Shown here: positions 15,370-24,107 of the stretch, piece after piece | Numbering within the stretch: position 1 is the first letter of the stretch | How the letters are laid out: every line of letters begins with the position of its first letter | Assembly (NCBI GenBank): GCA_910588495.1 | Contig: CAJUPU010000020.1 | Coordinates: 1 to 57,388, forward strand | Length of the DNA stretch: 57,388 nucleotides | From: an uncultured Oscillospiraceae bacterium | Lineage (GTDB): Bacteria; Bacillota; Clostridia; Oscillospirales; Oscillospiraceae | Direction: 5' to 3' | Notes under the pieces: model-generated | Seen by the model: the letters and a program-made list of their open reading frames with translations, nothing else | Database searches by the model: none | What the model was told of the DNA's origin: nothing | Translations under genes and position numbers: made by a program

Positions 15370-15398
15370 AGGATAAAGGAAAATGCACAAAAAAACAA
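15370..15398 (-). promoter_or_regulatory. Possible mglB promoter
   Basis: On the minus strand TTGTTT (15398-15393), 17-nt spacer, TATCCT (15375-15370). The moderate match fits a promoter needing an activator such as the response regulator encoded upstream. Confidence 0.4.
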
Positions 15399-15484
15399 GG
15401 GGGAATTTCACCGCGAGATGGATAAATTTCCATCTAAATCATACATTATGCCAAAAACTGGACGGCCCGGATCGTGCATTGTGC

Positions 15485-16459
15485 TCAATCCTGGTATCGG
15501 TCGAAGGCGAAAAGGGCCTTCTGCCCGTCCATGGTGAACAGGCCGTCCCGGTCCACGATCTGGGTGGAGGTGTCCACCACCGCCTCCAGGCCGCCCTGCT
15601 GGGCCAGCAGGCGGTAGGCGCTGCGCACCCCCAGATAGCCCATGGCGTAGGGGTTTTGGACGATCAGCGCGTCCACGCAGCCGTGCTGGAGGCCGTCGAT
15701 GGTGACCACGTTGGAGTCGAAGCCCACGAAGAACAGGTCGTCCCGGCGGCCCAGCTGGTGGACGGCCCGGGCCGCGCCCACGCTGGTGGGCTCGTTGAGG
15801 GCCAGCAGGACGTTGATCTCGGGGTGGGCGCGCAGCAGCCCGGCGGCGTCGATCTGGGCCCGCTCGGCGTCCACCAGCGTGGTAGCCACCCCGGCGATCT
15901 GGGCCCGGCCGCTCTCGGCCAGGGCGTCCTGGGCGCCCCGCACCCGCTCCTGGCCGTTGGCGGTGCCCTCGTTGTAGGTGACGATCCCCACGTGCAGCGC
16001 CCCCTCCACCCCCTCCAGGGCGGCCTGGGCCGCCATCCGCCCGGCGGCGTAGTTGTCGGTGCCGATGTAGGAGCTGACGTGGGCGGAGCCCACGCCGCTG
16101 TCGATGGACACGATCCTCACCCCCCGCTGGGCGGCGGCGTCGATGGCGGGGGCGTTGTGCTCGTAGTCGATGGCGGAGAACACGATGGCCTCCGCCCCGC
16201 CCTCCACCGCCTGGGCGATCATGCGGTTCTGGGCCTCGTAGTCCTCTTCGGTCTCCGGGCCGGAGATCGTCAGGTCCAGATTGTACTCCACCGCCGCCGC
16301 CCTGGCCCCGGCAAAGACGGACAGGAAGAACTCGCTGTCGGTGGACTTGACGATCAGCGCCACCGAGCGCCGGGGGGGAGAGGCGGGGCCCGGCGCGCAG
16401 GCGCACAGCAGGCACAGCGCCAGCGCCAGGCACAGCACGGACGGCCTATTTCGTTTCAT
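15485..16459 (-). CDS. Sugar-binding lipoprotein, probable sensor partner of the histidine kinase
   Basis: A 324-residue periplasmic-binding protein of the LacI/RbsB-like fold (Peripla_BP_4). Signal peptide and lipobox-like LLCAC are followed by VALIVKSTDSEFFLSVFAGA, EAIVFSAIDYEHNAPAIDAA, VSIDSGVGSAHVSSYIGTDN and NVLLALNEPTSVGAARA. Its start overlaps the kinase gene by 14 nt, and it ends 233 nt before mglB. It belongs to the regulatory operon rather than the transporter. The arrangement matches known sensor triads such as XylFII-LytS-YesN, where a membrane-anchored binding protein presents sugar to the kinase. Sensing is therefore the likely role; transport would be the alternative. Confidence 0.85.
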   Translation of the reverse strand: MKRNRPSVLCLALALCLLCACAPGPASPPRRSVALIVKSTDSEFFLSVFAGARAAAVEYNLDLTISGPETEEDYEAQNRMIAQAVEGGAEAIVFSAIDYEHNAPAIDAAAQRGVRIVSIDSGVGSAHVSSYIGTDNYAAGRMAAQAALEGVEGALHVGIVTYNEGTANGQERVRGAQDALAESGRAQIAGVATTLVDAERAQIDAAGLLRAHPEINVLLALNEPTSVGAARAVHQLGRRDDLFFVGFDSNVVTIDGLQHGCVDALIVQNPYAMGYLGVRSAYRLLAQQGGLEAVVDTSTQIVDRDGLFTMDGQKALFAFDRYQD

Positions 16460-18170
16460 GCTCCCCCTCCTCCCTGACCTTGGGCATACGGATCTCCACC
16501 CGGGTGCCCGCGTCCGGCTCGCTGACGATCCGCAGGCCGTACTGCCTGCCGAAGTAGATCTGCAGCCGGTCGTTCACGTTCTTGATGCCGATCCCCGCCC
16601 GGTCCTGCCCGTCCTCCTCCAGGATGGAGCGGACCTGCTCGGGCCCCATGCCCACGCCGTTGTCCTGGACGCAGAAGAGGATGTCCTCCCCCTCCCGGCA
16701 CACCCGCACGTCGATGCGGCCCTCCTCCACCAGCAGGTCCAGCCCGTGGAGGATGGCGTTCTCGATGATGGGCTGGAGGGTGATCTTGTTGCAGTAATAG
16801 TCCAGGCACTCCGGGTCCACGTCGAAGGAGTAGGTGAACTGGTTCTTATAGCGGTACTTCTGGATCTCCAGGTAGTTTTGGGCGTGCTCGATCTCCCGGG
16901 CGATGGGGATCAGCTCGTGCCCCCGGCTGATGCTGATGCGGAACAGCCGGGCCAGGGCGTGGATCATCTTCACCGCGTCGGCGGTGCGGCCCTGCTCGCA
17001 CATCCAGGCGATGGAGTCCAGGGTGTTGTAGAGGAAGTGGGGATCGATCTGGGCCTGGAGGGCCTTCAGCTCCGTCTTGCGCAGGTCGATCTCCTCCTGG
17101 CGGACGGTGGACATGAGCTGTTGGATGCGCACCACCATGTGGCCGAAGGAGGCGGACAGCTCCCGGACCTCCCGGGCGCCGCCCACCGGGCGGTAGGCGA
17201 AGTGGTCGGCGTCGCTCTCGAAGGTCTCCATGGCGGAGGCCAGCCCCCGCAGCGGGCGGCTGAGCTGCTGGGAGAGCAGGAAGCTGGTCAGCAGGGCGGC
17301 CGCCAGCACCAGCGCCGCCAGCCACAGGGACAGCCGGATCATCTCCCGCACGCTGCGGTCCACCAGCTCGTCCACATAGCTCACCCCCACCACCCGCCAA
17401 TCGCTGCCCGCCACGCTGGTCAGGGAGTAGATCACCGTGTCGTCGGCGTAGGAGCCGTCGGCCAGCGCGGCCAGCGCCGCCGTGTCCTCCGACTTCAGCC
17501 CCGCGTACAGCAGCTGCTGCTGGGGGTGGTAGACGATGTTCCCCGCCCGGTCCATGAGGAAGCAGTAGCCCCGCTGGCCGATGCTGACGTTGTTGATGTA
17601 GCCGGAGATGCCGGAAAAGCTCAGATCCAGCGACACCCAGGCCGCCCCGCCCCCCTGCTCGGGCAGGGGCTCGGTCATGGTGACCACCCAGGGATACCAG
17701 CTCTCGAAGATGGTGACCACATGGGGGGAGGTCATGTAGGGGCCGGAGGAGGAGCGGGCCCGCTCCAGGTCGAAGGAGAGGTTGCGCAGGATGTCCCGCT
17801 TGGGAGCGCGGCCCAGGGACCAGCAGTCCAGCAGCTCCCCGGCGGCGGAGTAGCTGGTGACCGCCACCACGTCGGGCCGGAACTCCAAAAAGGTGGACAG
17901 CAGCTCGTCCCGGCTGTCGGGGCCGGACCACATGGACCGCTCCACCAGCTCCATGGCCTGCTCCATGTCCCGGAGGTAGCCCCCCACCGTGGTGGAGACC
18001 TGGGACACCGCCTGGGCGCTGCCGGTGCGGGCGTTTTGGATCATGGCGCTGCGGTAGCGCTCCAGGAACAGGACGATGCAGCAGCACAGGATGATGCTGG
18101 CCAGCACCGCCACCATGGCCACCAGGATGGTGGAGGTGCGCGGGCCGGACTGGGAGGCGGGGCGGCTCAC
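16446..18170 (-). CDS. Sensor histidine kinase (YesM/LytS-like, His_kinase family)
   Basis: A 574-residue membrane kinase. One transmembrane helix near residues 14-36 is followed by an extracellular Cache-type sensor domain (about 40-275, containing GQRGYCFLMDRAGNIVYHPQQQ). A second helix at about 278-300, a HAMP region, a coiled linker and the His_kinase domain follow, with phospho-acceptor His378 in QIDPHFLYNTLDSI. The ATPase has IIENAILHGLD (N box) and DNGVGMG with GIGIKNVNDRL (G boxes). The ATGA overlap with the upstream regulator gene (4 nt) and the 14-nt overlap with the downstream binding protein tie all three together. Confidence 0.93.
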   Translation of the reverse strand: MSRPASQSGPRTSTILVAMVAVLASIILCCCIVLFLERYRSAMIQNARTGSAQAVSQVSTTVGGYLRDMEQAMELVERSMWSGPDSRDELLSTFLEFRPDVVAVTSYSAAGELLDCWSLGRAPKRDILRNLSFDLERARSSSGPYMTSPHVVTIFESWYPWVVTMTEPLPEQGGGAAWVSLDLSFSGISGYINNVSIGQRGYCFLMDRAGNIVYHPQQQLLYAGLKSEDTAALAALADGSYADDTVIYSLTSVAGSDWRVVGVSYVDELVDRSVREMIRLSLWLAALVLAAALLTSFLLSQQLSRPLRGLASAMETFESDADHFAYRPVGGAREVRELSASFGHMVVRIQQLMSTVRQEEIDLRKTELKALQAQIDPHFLYNTLDSIAWMCEQGRTADAVKMIHALARLFRISISRGHELIPIAREIEHAQNYLEIQKYRYKNQFTYSFDVDPECLDYYCNKITLQPIIENAILHGLDLLVEEGRIDVRVCREGEDILFCVQDNGVGMGPEQVRSILEEDGQDRAGIGIKNVNDRLQIYFGRQYGLRIVSEPDAGTRVEIRMPKVREEGEHETK

Positions 18171-19450
18171 GGCGCCTCACCCGCCCGTTCCGCGTCCAGC
18201 CTGCGGCGCATGGCGTTTGGGGACTCGCCGCAGTATTTCTTGAAGCAGTAGCTGAAGTAGTGCTGGTCGGTGTAGCCGCACCGGCCGGCGATCTCCCGCA
18301 CCTTGAGGGTGGAGCTGGTGAGCAGCTCCTGGGCGGCCTCCATCCGCTTGCGGATCAGGGTGTTGATGAAGCTCTCCCCGGCGTATTTTTTGATGCAGGC
18401 GCTGAGGTGGTTGGGGCTCACGTCCAGCATTCCGCTCAGGGACACCAGGGAGAGGCCGGCGTCGGCGTAGTGCTGGTCCAGGGCCTCCAGCGCCCGCTTG
18501 CACAAAAGCTCCCCGCCCTTCACCGCGGGCCCCAGGTCCCCGGCGAACTGGGCGCCGGGCTGGCTCCGGTCCCCCTGGCGCAGGGCGTCCATGGCCTCGC
18601 AGTAGGCGTCGTGGAGGGCGTTGAGGGTGGCGGCCATCCGGCTGACCCCGATGCGGCAGCGCCTGCCCAGCACGCGCTCGGCCATCTGGGGGATCTCGTC
18701 GGCCAGGATGTACAGGCGGTCCTCGAAGTCCGGCGGATGGCCCAGCAGCACCGACACCACCTTCCCGGGGGCGGAGAAGCTGGCGCAGCGCAGATACCGG
18801 CCCGCTAGCTTGTCCACCGAGGCGGCGAAGGAGGGGGGCGTGTCGGCCGCGCCCTCTCCGTTGAGGAGGGCGGACACCATCACCGTGCAGCAGGGCCGGT
18901 CGGCCCCGTCCCCCAGAAGGCCGCACTGGCGGACGTACGCCTCGGTCTGGGACGGCCCGTCCAGCTCCGACCGGCCGTCCAGCACCAGGGCGGCCAGCAT
19001 GGCGGTGCGAAGATCCTGGGCGTCGTTCTGGGAGGCGGCCTGGCGGAACATGGCGAACTGGGCGTCGAGCTTCTGGCGGATGACCTGGAGCTCCTCTCCC
19101 AGCCCCTTCACGGTGAGGGGCTTGAGCATATAGCTGATGATGTCGTACTGGATGGCCTGCTGGGCGTATTCGAACTCATCGTAGCCACTGAGGAAGGCGA
19201 TCTGGGTGGCGGGGCGCACCTCCCGCACCTGCCGGGCCAGCTCGATCCCGGAGATGAAGGGCATCCGGATGTCGGTGAGCAGCAGGTCCGGCCGGAGCTC
19301 CTCCACCAGCTGGAGGGCATCCAGCCCGTTGCCGGCGCTGCCCACCAGGCGGTATCCCAGCTCCTGCCAAGGGATCATGGTGCACACCGCCTCCCGGAGC
19401 TCGTCCTCGTCGTCGGCCACGACCACAGTGTACAGAGTATCGGAGGCCAT
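18167..19450 (-). CDS. Response regulator with AraC-type DNA-binding domain (YesN-like)
   Basis: A 427-residue regulator. Its receiver domain has acidic DDE at 13-15, phospho-acceptor Asp60 in LLLTDIRMPF and the Lys of YMLKPL. A central variable region follows, then a C-terminal AraC helix-turn-helix pair (SLSGMLDVSPNHLSACIKKY, REIAGRCGYTDQHYFSYCFK). It is the phosphorylation target of the kinase just downstream and is expected to activate mglBAC. ATG at 19450 is chosen; a GTG nine nt earlier (19459) sits too close to AAAGGA. The gene is divergent from the YcxB-like gene. Confidence 0.92.
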   Translation of the reverse strand: MASDTLYTVVVADDEDELREAVCTMIPWQELGYRLVGSAGNGLDALQLVEELRPDLLLTDIRMPFISGIELARQVREVRPATQIAFLSGYDEFEYAQQAIQYDIISYMLKPLTVKGLGEELQVIRQKLDAQFAMFRQAASQNDAQDLRTAMLAALVLDGRSELDGPSQTEAYVRQCGLLGDGADRPCCTVMVSALLNGEGAADTPPSFAASVDKLAGRYLRCASFSAPGKVVSVLLGHPPDFEDRLYILADEIPQMAERVLGRRCRIGVSRMAATLNALHDAYCEAMDALRQGDRSQPGAQFAGDLGPAVKGGELLCKRALEALDQHYADAGLSLVSLSGMLDVSPNHLSACIKKYAGESFINTLIRKRMEAAQELLTSSTLKVREIAGRCGYTDQHYFSYCFKKYCGESPNAMRRRLDAERAGEAP

Positions 19451-19563
19451 CTCGATCACACGTCCTTTCCCGATCTGGAAGATCGCCGCTGCGTTGCGGC
19501 CTCTATTATACGCGATGGCGGGGAAGATCGCAATGGGGGCCCGTTTTTTTGCCCAAACAAGGA

Positions 19564-19592
19564 TTGACATGCCCGCCCCGGCGTATTAAGAT
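19564..19592 (+). promoter_or_regulatory. Promoter for the YcxB-like gene
   Basis: Perfect -35 TTGACA (19564-19569), 17-nt spacer, TAAGAT (19587-19592), 27 nt before the start codon. Confidence 0.6.
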
Positions 19593-19618
19593 AGAGAGAA
19601 ACGGTCAGGGGGATGGTT

Positions 19619-20188
19619 ATGGCGGGCAAGGTGAGATTTGTGGGCAGCGTCCAGCACACGGAGGACACCCTCCAGCGGCTGTTCAAAACGGAATACCGCA
19701 CCTATCACCGGCTCGGCATCCTGGCCCAGCTGGCCGTGGGCTTTGCCATGGCGGCCCTGGCCCTCACCGTGGAGATGAGCCGCCCCCTCCAGGGCGTGCT
19801 GCTGCTGGTGGGCTGCCTGGTCATGGTCAGCGGCGACCTGCCCGCCTCCCTCCGGGCGGACAAGGCGGTGGACAGCCGGAAGGGGAGCCTGCCCAAAAAC
19901 GTGTGCTCCTTTTTCGAGGACCGCATGGAGCTGTCCGGCGAGGGATCCATGCGGCTGGAGTACGGCCGCTTCCAGCGGCTGATCGAGGACGATGGGTATC
20001 TGTACCTGTTTTTGGGGCGCGGGTCGGTGTGCATGATCGACAAGGCCGCCATAGAGGGCGGGACCCCCGAGGAATTGAAGGACTTCACGGCCCGGCGCAC
20101 CGGGCTGGCTTGGCGGCGGGGGAGGTCCTTTTTGAGCATGAACCTCGCCGATCTGCGCCAGGCGGTCCGGGACCACCGGGCGCGCTGA
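19619..20188 (+). CDS. YcxB-like membrane protein
   Basis: A 189-residue protein with two central transmembrane segments (about residues 35-75, AQLAVGFAMAALALTVEMSR and LQGVLLLVGCLVMVSG). A C-terminal soluble domain matches the YcxB pattern (FEDRMELSGEGSMRLEYGRFQRL, DGYLYLFLGRGSVCMIDK, F.ARRTGL). The family function is unknown. ATG at 19619 is preferred to 19613 because the GGGGG then has usable spacing. It lies 24 nt upstream of the GntR gene and is probably cotranscribed with it. Confidence 0.75.
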   Translation: MAGKVRFVGSVQHTEDTLQRLFKTEYRTYHRLGILAQLAVGFAMAALALTVEMSRPLQGVLLLVGCLVMVSGDLPASLRADKAVDSRKGSLPKNVCSFFEDRMELSGEGSMRLEYGRFQRLIEDDGYLYLFLGRGSVCMIDKAAIEGGTPEELKDFTARRTGLAWRRGRSFLSMNLADLRQAVRDHRAR

Positions 20189-20212
20189 CCATTTTGTGAA
20201 GGAGACCCACCG

Positions 20213-20890
20213 ATGACCACAGCATACAGTGCGCGGGAGCGGGCTTATCAGGCGCTGCGTGCCCGGATATTGAACCTTGAGCTGGAGCCCAACGAGTGCC
20301 TGAACGACAAGGAGCTGGCCCAGCAGCTGGGCATGAGCCGCACCCCCGTCCACGAGGCCGTCATCACCCTGGCCCTGGCCAAGCTGGTGGTGGTCCGCCC
20401 CCAGAGCGGCACCTTCGTGGCCCCCATCGACACCGGGATCGTGGATATGGAGCAGTTCAGCCGCATGGTGCTGGAGAAGGAGATGGTCCTCCGGGCCATT
20501 CCCCGCATGACCGGCGAGGCGGTGCGGCGCTACCGGGAGAACCTGCAGATCTACGGATTCTATCTGGGCTCCCACGGGCCGGACCGGAAGGCCAGGCTCT
20601 TCGAGCTGGACAACGCCTTCCACCGCATCGCCTTTGAGCTGAACGGGATGGAGGCCCACTTCACTTGGATGGAGGGGCTGCGCCACCACATCGAGCGGGT
20701 GCGGGTGCTCAGCTTCATCATGGATCTGGACAACGATATCCTGGAGGAGCACCGCGCCCTGGTGGACGCCCTGGAGGCCCAAGATCCGGACACCGCCGTG
20801 CGGGTGCTGGAGTCCCACCTGAGCCTGTACCAGCGGCACCTGGAGAAGATGCGGGCGGTCTATCCCCACTATTTTTGCTGCGAGCCGTGA
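20213..20890 (+). CDS. GntR-family transcriptional regulator (FCD type)
   Basis: A 225-residue regulator. The N-terminal winged helix-turn-helix (ERAYQALRARILNLELEPNE, ELAQQLGMSRTPVHEAVITL, VVRPQSGTFV) is followed by an all-helical ligand-binding FCD domain (LDNAFHRIAFELNG, EEHRALVDALEAQD, RVLESHLSLYQRHL). FCD regulators commonly sense sugar acids such as gluconate or hexuronates. It stands immediately upstream of the TRAP transporter and GH31/uxu genes in the same direction, and an inverted repeat at 21056-21081 is the obvious operator candidate. AAGGAG precedes the ATG. Confidence 0.92.
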   Translation: MTTAYSARERAYQALRARILNLELEPNECLNDKELAQQLGMSRTPVHEAVITLALAKLVVVRPQSGTFVAPIDTGIVDMEQFSRMVLEKEMVLRAIPRMTGEAVRRYRENLQIYGFYLGSHGPDRKARLFELDNAFHRIAFELNGMEAHFTWMEGLRHHIERVRVLSFIMDLDNDILEEHRALVDALEAQDPDTAVRVLESHLSLYQRHLEKMRAVYPHYFCCEP

Positions 20891-20917
20891 TTGTCGGGGC
20901 GGAAAAATGCCTCATTT

Positions 20918-20948
20918 CAGCAGAAACGACAGTTTCTGCTGATTTTTT
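20918..20948 (+). terminator. Terminator after the GntR gene
   Basis: CAGCAGAAAC (20918-20927), loop GACA, GTTTCTGCTG (20932-20941), then ATTTTTT. It isolates the regulator unit from the TRAP operon. Confidence 0.85.
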
Positions 20949-21055
20949 ATGTATATTGTATAATGCCTTCCAGTTATATCCTGAAAATCGGTGAAAGCTT
21001 CGGCGTTGTGCACAAAATTGGACACGGAGATCGCTGGAAACTGCCAGCTTGAAAA

Positions 21056-21081
21056 TGATATACTAATATATTAAAATATCA
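21056..21081 (+). promoter_or_regulatory. Operator candidate in the dctP promoter region
   Basis: TGATAT (21056-21061) and ATATCA (21076-21081) flank an AT-rich centre that includes an AATATATT core. This is the most AT-rich stretch of the neighbourhood, 110 nt before dctP. TTGAAA at 21050 with TAAAAT 17 nt later overlaps it, so a repressor bound here would block transcription. The adjacent FCD-GntR protein is the natural candidate ligand. Confidence 0.45.
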
Positions 21082-21191
21082 AATGTGCAGGGCGCCAATG
21101 CGCGCGCCGCCGCCAAGACGGCCCGGCCTGACGGCCGCCGGGGCTGCGGGCGGGTGCGTTGGCCCCAAATCGAGAATAGGAGGAGTCAGAA

Positions 21192-22208
21192 ATGAGAATC
21201 AAAAAGTTCCTGGCCGGCGCGCTGTGCGCTGTCCTTCTCTGCTCTCTGGCCGCCTGCGGCGGACCGGGGACCGGCGGAGAGGTCAACGCCGACGGCGAGA
21301 AGGTGTTCCACCTCCGCCTGGCCCACAACCTGGCGGAGGACCATGCGGTGCATATCGCCATGACCGCGTGGGCCGAGGCGGTGGAGGAGAAGTCCAACGG
21401 CTCTATCTCCATCCAGATCTTCCCCAACGGCACCCTGGGCAGCGAGACGGACTGCATCACCATCATGCGGGCCGGCGGCCTGGATATGACCAAGGTGTCC
21501 GCCGCTACCCTGGGCAACTTTGAAAATGACTGGAACGCCCTGTCCGTCCCCTATGTGTTCAACGATAAAGAGCACTATTACAACGTGATGGACGGCGAGA
21601 TCGCCCAGGATATGTACATGCTGACGGAGGACTCCGGATTCATCGGCCTGACCTGGCTGGACTCCGGCTCCCGCTCCTTCTACACCGCCAAGACCCCCGT
21701 CCGCACCCCGGCGGACCTGAAGGGCCTGAAGATCCGCACCATGGACTCCCAGATGGCCATCGACATGATGAACGCCCTGGGCGGCTCCGCCACGGTCATG
21801 GGCTACAGCGAGATCTACACCGGGATGCAGCAGGGCAACGTGGACGGCGCGGAGAACAACGTCACCGCCCTGCGGGACCACAGCGACGTGACCCAGTACT
21901 ACTGCTTTGACGAGCACACCCGCATCCCCGACATCATCGTGCTGTCCAAGACGGTGTGGGACCAGATGTCCGACAACCAGAAGCAGGTCCTGAAGGACAC
22001 CGCCGCCGACATGACCGACAACTACAAGCAGGCCTGGGCCGACTTCGAGAACGAGGTGCTGGAGATGGCCCAGAAGAACAACGTGGAGCTGATCCGGGAC
22101 GTGGACATGGCCGCCTTCCAGGCCGCCTGCCAGCCCATCTACGAGAAGCTCAAGACCGACGACCCCGGGGTGTACTCCTTCGTGGAGCGCATCCAGAACG
22201 CGGGCTGA
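21192..22208 (+). CDS. dctP: TRAP transporter substrate-binding lipoprotein
   Basis: A 338-residue extracellular binding protein (DctP family) that captures an organic acid for the TRAP permease. The lipobox is SLAACG. The family body includes LRLAHNLAEDHAVHIAMTAW, ISIQIFPNGTLGSETD, LKGLKIRTMDS (the conserved Arg that salt-bridges a substrate carboxylate), MGYSEIYTGMQQGNVDGAENN and VLSKTVWDQMS. GGAGGAG lies ahead of the ATG. It is first in dctPQM, followed by glycosidases and uxuAB, so D-glucuronate/galacturonate or a related uronate is the likely ligand (inference from context). Confidence 0.94.
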   Translation: MRIKKFLAGALCAVLLCSLAACGGPGTGGEVNADGEKVFHLRLAHNLAEDHAVHIAMTAWAEAVEEKSNGSISIQIFPNGTLGSETDCITIMRAGGLDMTKVSAATLGNFENDWNALSVPYVFNDKEHYYNVMDGEIAQDMYMLTEDSGFIGLTWLDSGSRSFYTAKTPVRTPADLKGLKIRTMDSQMAIDMMNALGGSATVMGYSEIYTGMQQGNVDGAENNVTALRDHSDVTQYYCFDEHTRIPDIIVLSKTVWDQMSDNQKQVLKDTAADMTDNYKQAWADFENEVLEMAQKNNVELIRDVDMAAFQAACQPIYEKLKTDDPGVYSFVERIQNAG

Positions 22209-22230
22209 GCCGAGAGGAGGAGATGATACC

Positions 22231-22707
22231 GTGAAGAAATTCGAGAAGATCCTGGACGCGGCCATGCGCTTCCTCATGGCCCTGTTCATGCTGGCCCTGC
22301 TGCTGGGGGGCACCTGGCAGATCGTCACCAAGCTGGCCGGCCACCCCTCCACCGTCACCGACGAGTTCCTGCGCTTTGTGCTCATATGGGCCTCCCTGAT
22401 CGGCTCCGCCTACTGCTTCTACCGGGACGAGCATCTCTCCCTGGACCTGGTGAAGGACCGGGTGAAGGGCCCCGCCGCCATCGTGCTGGCGGTGTTCATC
22501 GAGGCCATGATCTTGTTCTTCGTGTGCTTCGTGTTCATCTTCGGCGGGTTCCGGCTGGCCATGTACGCCATCAACAACTCCCCCGTCATGCACCTGTCCT
22601 TCCACTTCCTGTACTCCATCATCCCCCTGTCCGGCGTGTTCATCGTCATCGCCCGGATCTTGAAGTACGCCCAGCGCTTCGCTGAAAAGAAAGGAGGAGA
22701 CGTGTAA
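22231..22707 (+). CDS. dctQ: TRAP transporter small membrane subunit
   Basis: A 158-residue DctQ protein with four predicted helices (RFLMALFMLALLLGGTWQIV; RFVLIWASLIGSAYCF; IVLAVFIEAMILFFVCFVFI; LHYSIIPLSGVFIVI-like YSIIPLSGVFIVI). W.SLIGSAYCFYRDEHLSLD is the family signature. It starts with GTG at 22231 behind GAGGAGG. Its stop overlaps the dctM start (TAATG). Confidence 0.92.
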   Translation: MKKFEKILDAAMRFLMALFMLALLLGGTWQIVTKLAGHPSTVTDEFLRFVLIWASLIGSAYCFYRDEHLSLDLVKDRVKGPAAIVLAVFIEAMILFFVCFVFIFGGFRLAMYAINNSPVMHLSFHFLYSIIPLSGVFIVIARILKYAQRFAEKKGGDV

Positions 22708-24023
22708 TGCTGTTCACTGTTCTGGTCCTGTTCGGGTCCTTCTTCGTCATGCTGCTGGCGGGCGTGCCCATCTCCGCCGGCATCGGCATCGCCTCCATCA
22801 TCACCGCCCTGGCCAGCGGCATCCCCGCCGACACCCTGGCGGTGGTGGCCTCCCTGCGCTGCTTCTCCGGCCTTGACTCCTTCGCCCTGCTGGCCCTGCC
22901 CTTCTTCTCCCTGGGCGGCAACATCATGAACAAGGGCGGCATCGCCCGCCGCCTGGTCCGCCTGGCCCGTATGCTGGTGGGCTGGGTCCCCGGCTATCTG
23001 GCCACCACCAACGTGCTGGCCAACATGTTCTTCGGCGCGGTGTCCGGCTCCTCCGTGGCCGCCACCTCCGCCATGGGCTCCATCATGAGCCCCCTGGAGC
23101 TGGACGAGGGCTACGACCCCAACTACTCCGCCGCCGTCAACATCTGCTCCGCCCCCACCGGCATCCTGATCCCCCCCAGCGGGCCCCTCATCCTGTACTC
23201 CATCACCGCGGGCGGCGTGTCCGTGGCGGCCCTGTTCATGGGCGGCTACCTCACCGGCGCGCTGCTGGGCATCGCCGTGGCGGCCCTGGCCATCTTCCTG
23301 GCCATCAAGAAGGGCTATAAGGCCTCCACCGTGGAGGAGAAGGACCCCGCCTGGAAGGTGTGGGTGGACGCCATCCCCTCCCTGCTGGCCGTCATCATCG
23401 TCATGGGCGGCATCCTGGGCGGCTACTTCACCGCCACCGAGGCCGGTGTGGTCATGTGCCTGTACTGCGGCCTGCTGTCCATCATCTACCGGGAAATGAA
23501 CTTCAAGACCTTCTACGACCTGCTGGCCGACACCATGAAGAGCTCCGCCACCATCCTGTTCCTGATCGCGGCCTCCTCCATCATGTCCTTCGTCATGTCC
23601 TACACCGGCATCCCCGCCGCCATCAGCGCGGGCCTGATGAGCGTGTCCGACAACCGCTACGTGCTGCTGCTGATCATGAACGTGTTCCTGCTGGTCATGG
23701 GCATGTTCCTGGACCTGACCCCCGCCGTGCTGATCTTCACCCCCATCTTCCTGCCCATCGCCCGGAGCATCGGCATGAGCGACGTCCACTTCGGCCTCAT
23801 GCTCATCATGAACCTGGGCATCGGCTCCGTCACCCCGCCGGTGGGCTCCTGCCTGTTCGTGGGCTGCGGCGTGGGCAACGTGAAGATCGAGGGCGTCACC
23901 AAGTACATCGTCCCCATCTTCGCCGCCATGGTGGCCGCCCTGTTCGTGATCACCTTCGTCCCCGCCATCCCGCTGATCGTCCCCTATCTGTGCAAGCTGG
24001 TGCCCTCCTTCTGGTGGGGCTGA
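22707..24023 (+). CDS. dctM: TRAP transporter large membrane subunit
   Basis: A 438-residue permease with about twelve membrane segments that couples sodium entry to substrate import. Family motifs: LLAGVPISAGIGIASIIT, LALPFFSLGGNIMNKGGIAR, NMFFGAVSGSSVAATSAMGS, PTGILIPPSGPLILYS, LDLTPAVLIFTPIFLPIA and NLGIGSVTPPVGSCLFVGCG. Translation is coupled to dctQ by a one-base stop/start overlap. Confidence 0.95.
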   Translation: MLFTVLVLFGSFFVMLLAGVPISAGIGIASIITALASGIPADTLAVVASLRCFSGLDSFALLALPFFSLGGNIMNKGGIARRLVRLARMLVGWVPGYLATTNVLANMFFGAVSGSSVAATSAMGSIMSPLELDEGYDPNYSAAVNICSAPTGILIPPSGPLILYSITAGGVSVAALFMGGYLTGALLGIAVAALAIFLAIKKGYKASTVEEKDPAWKVWVDAIPSLLAVIIVMGGILGGYFTATEAGVVMCLYCGLLSIIYREMNFKTFYDLLADTMKSSATILFLIAASSIMSFVMSYTGIPAAISAGLMSVSDNRYVLLLIMNVFLLVMGMFLDLTPAVLIFTPIFLPIARSIGMSDVHFGLMLIMNLGIGSVTPPVGSCLFVGCGVGNVKIEGVTKYIVPIFAAMVAALFVITFVPAIPLIVPYLCKLVPSFWWG

Positions 24024-24039
24024 GCCGTCCCGCGTTCCC

Positions 24040-24067
24040 GGCCCTCAGCCGTTTCCGGCTGGGGGCC
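24040..24067 (+). terminator. Hairpin between dctM and the first GH31 gene
   Basis: GGCCCTCAGCCG (24040-24051), loop TTTC, CGGCTGGGGGCC (24056-24067), with one G-T pair. A weak T-run (CCCTTTCG) follows, so it looks like a leaky terminator that would lower glycosidase relative to transporter expression. Confidence 0.55.
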
Positions 24068-24107
24068 ACCCCCTTTCGATATTTGATTTGACAGGAGTGA
24101 TATCGCC

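Noticed and set aside
20945..20965. TATAAT at about 20959 as a second dctP promoter
   Set aside because: No acceptable -35 at 16-18 nt spacing; it lies directly behind the terminator of the upstream gene.
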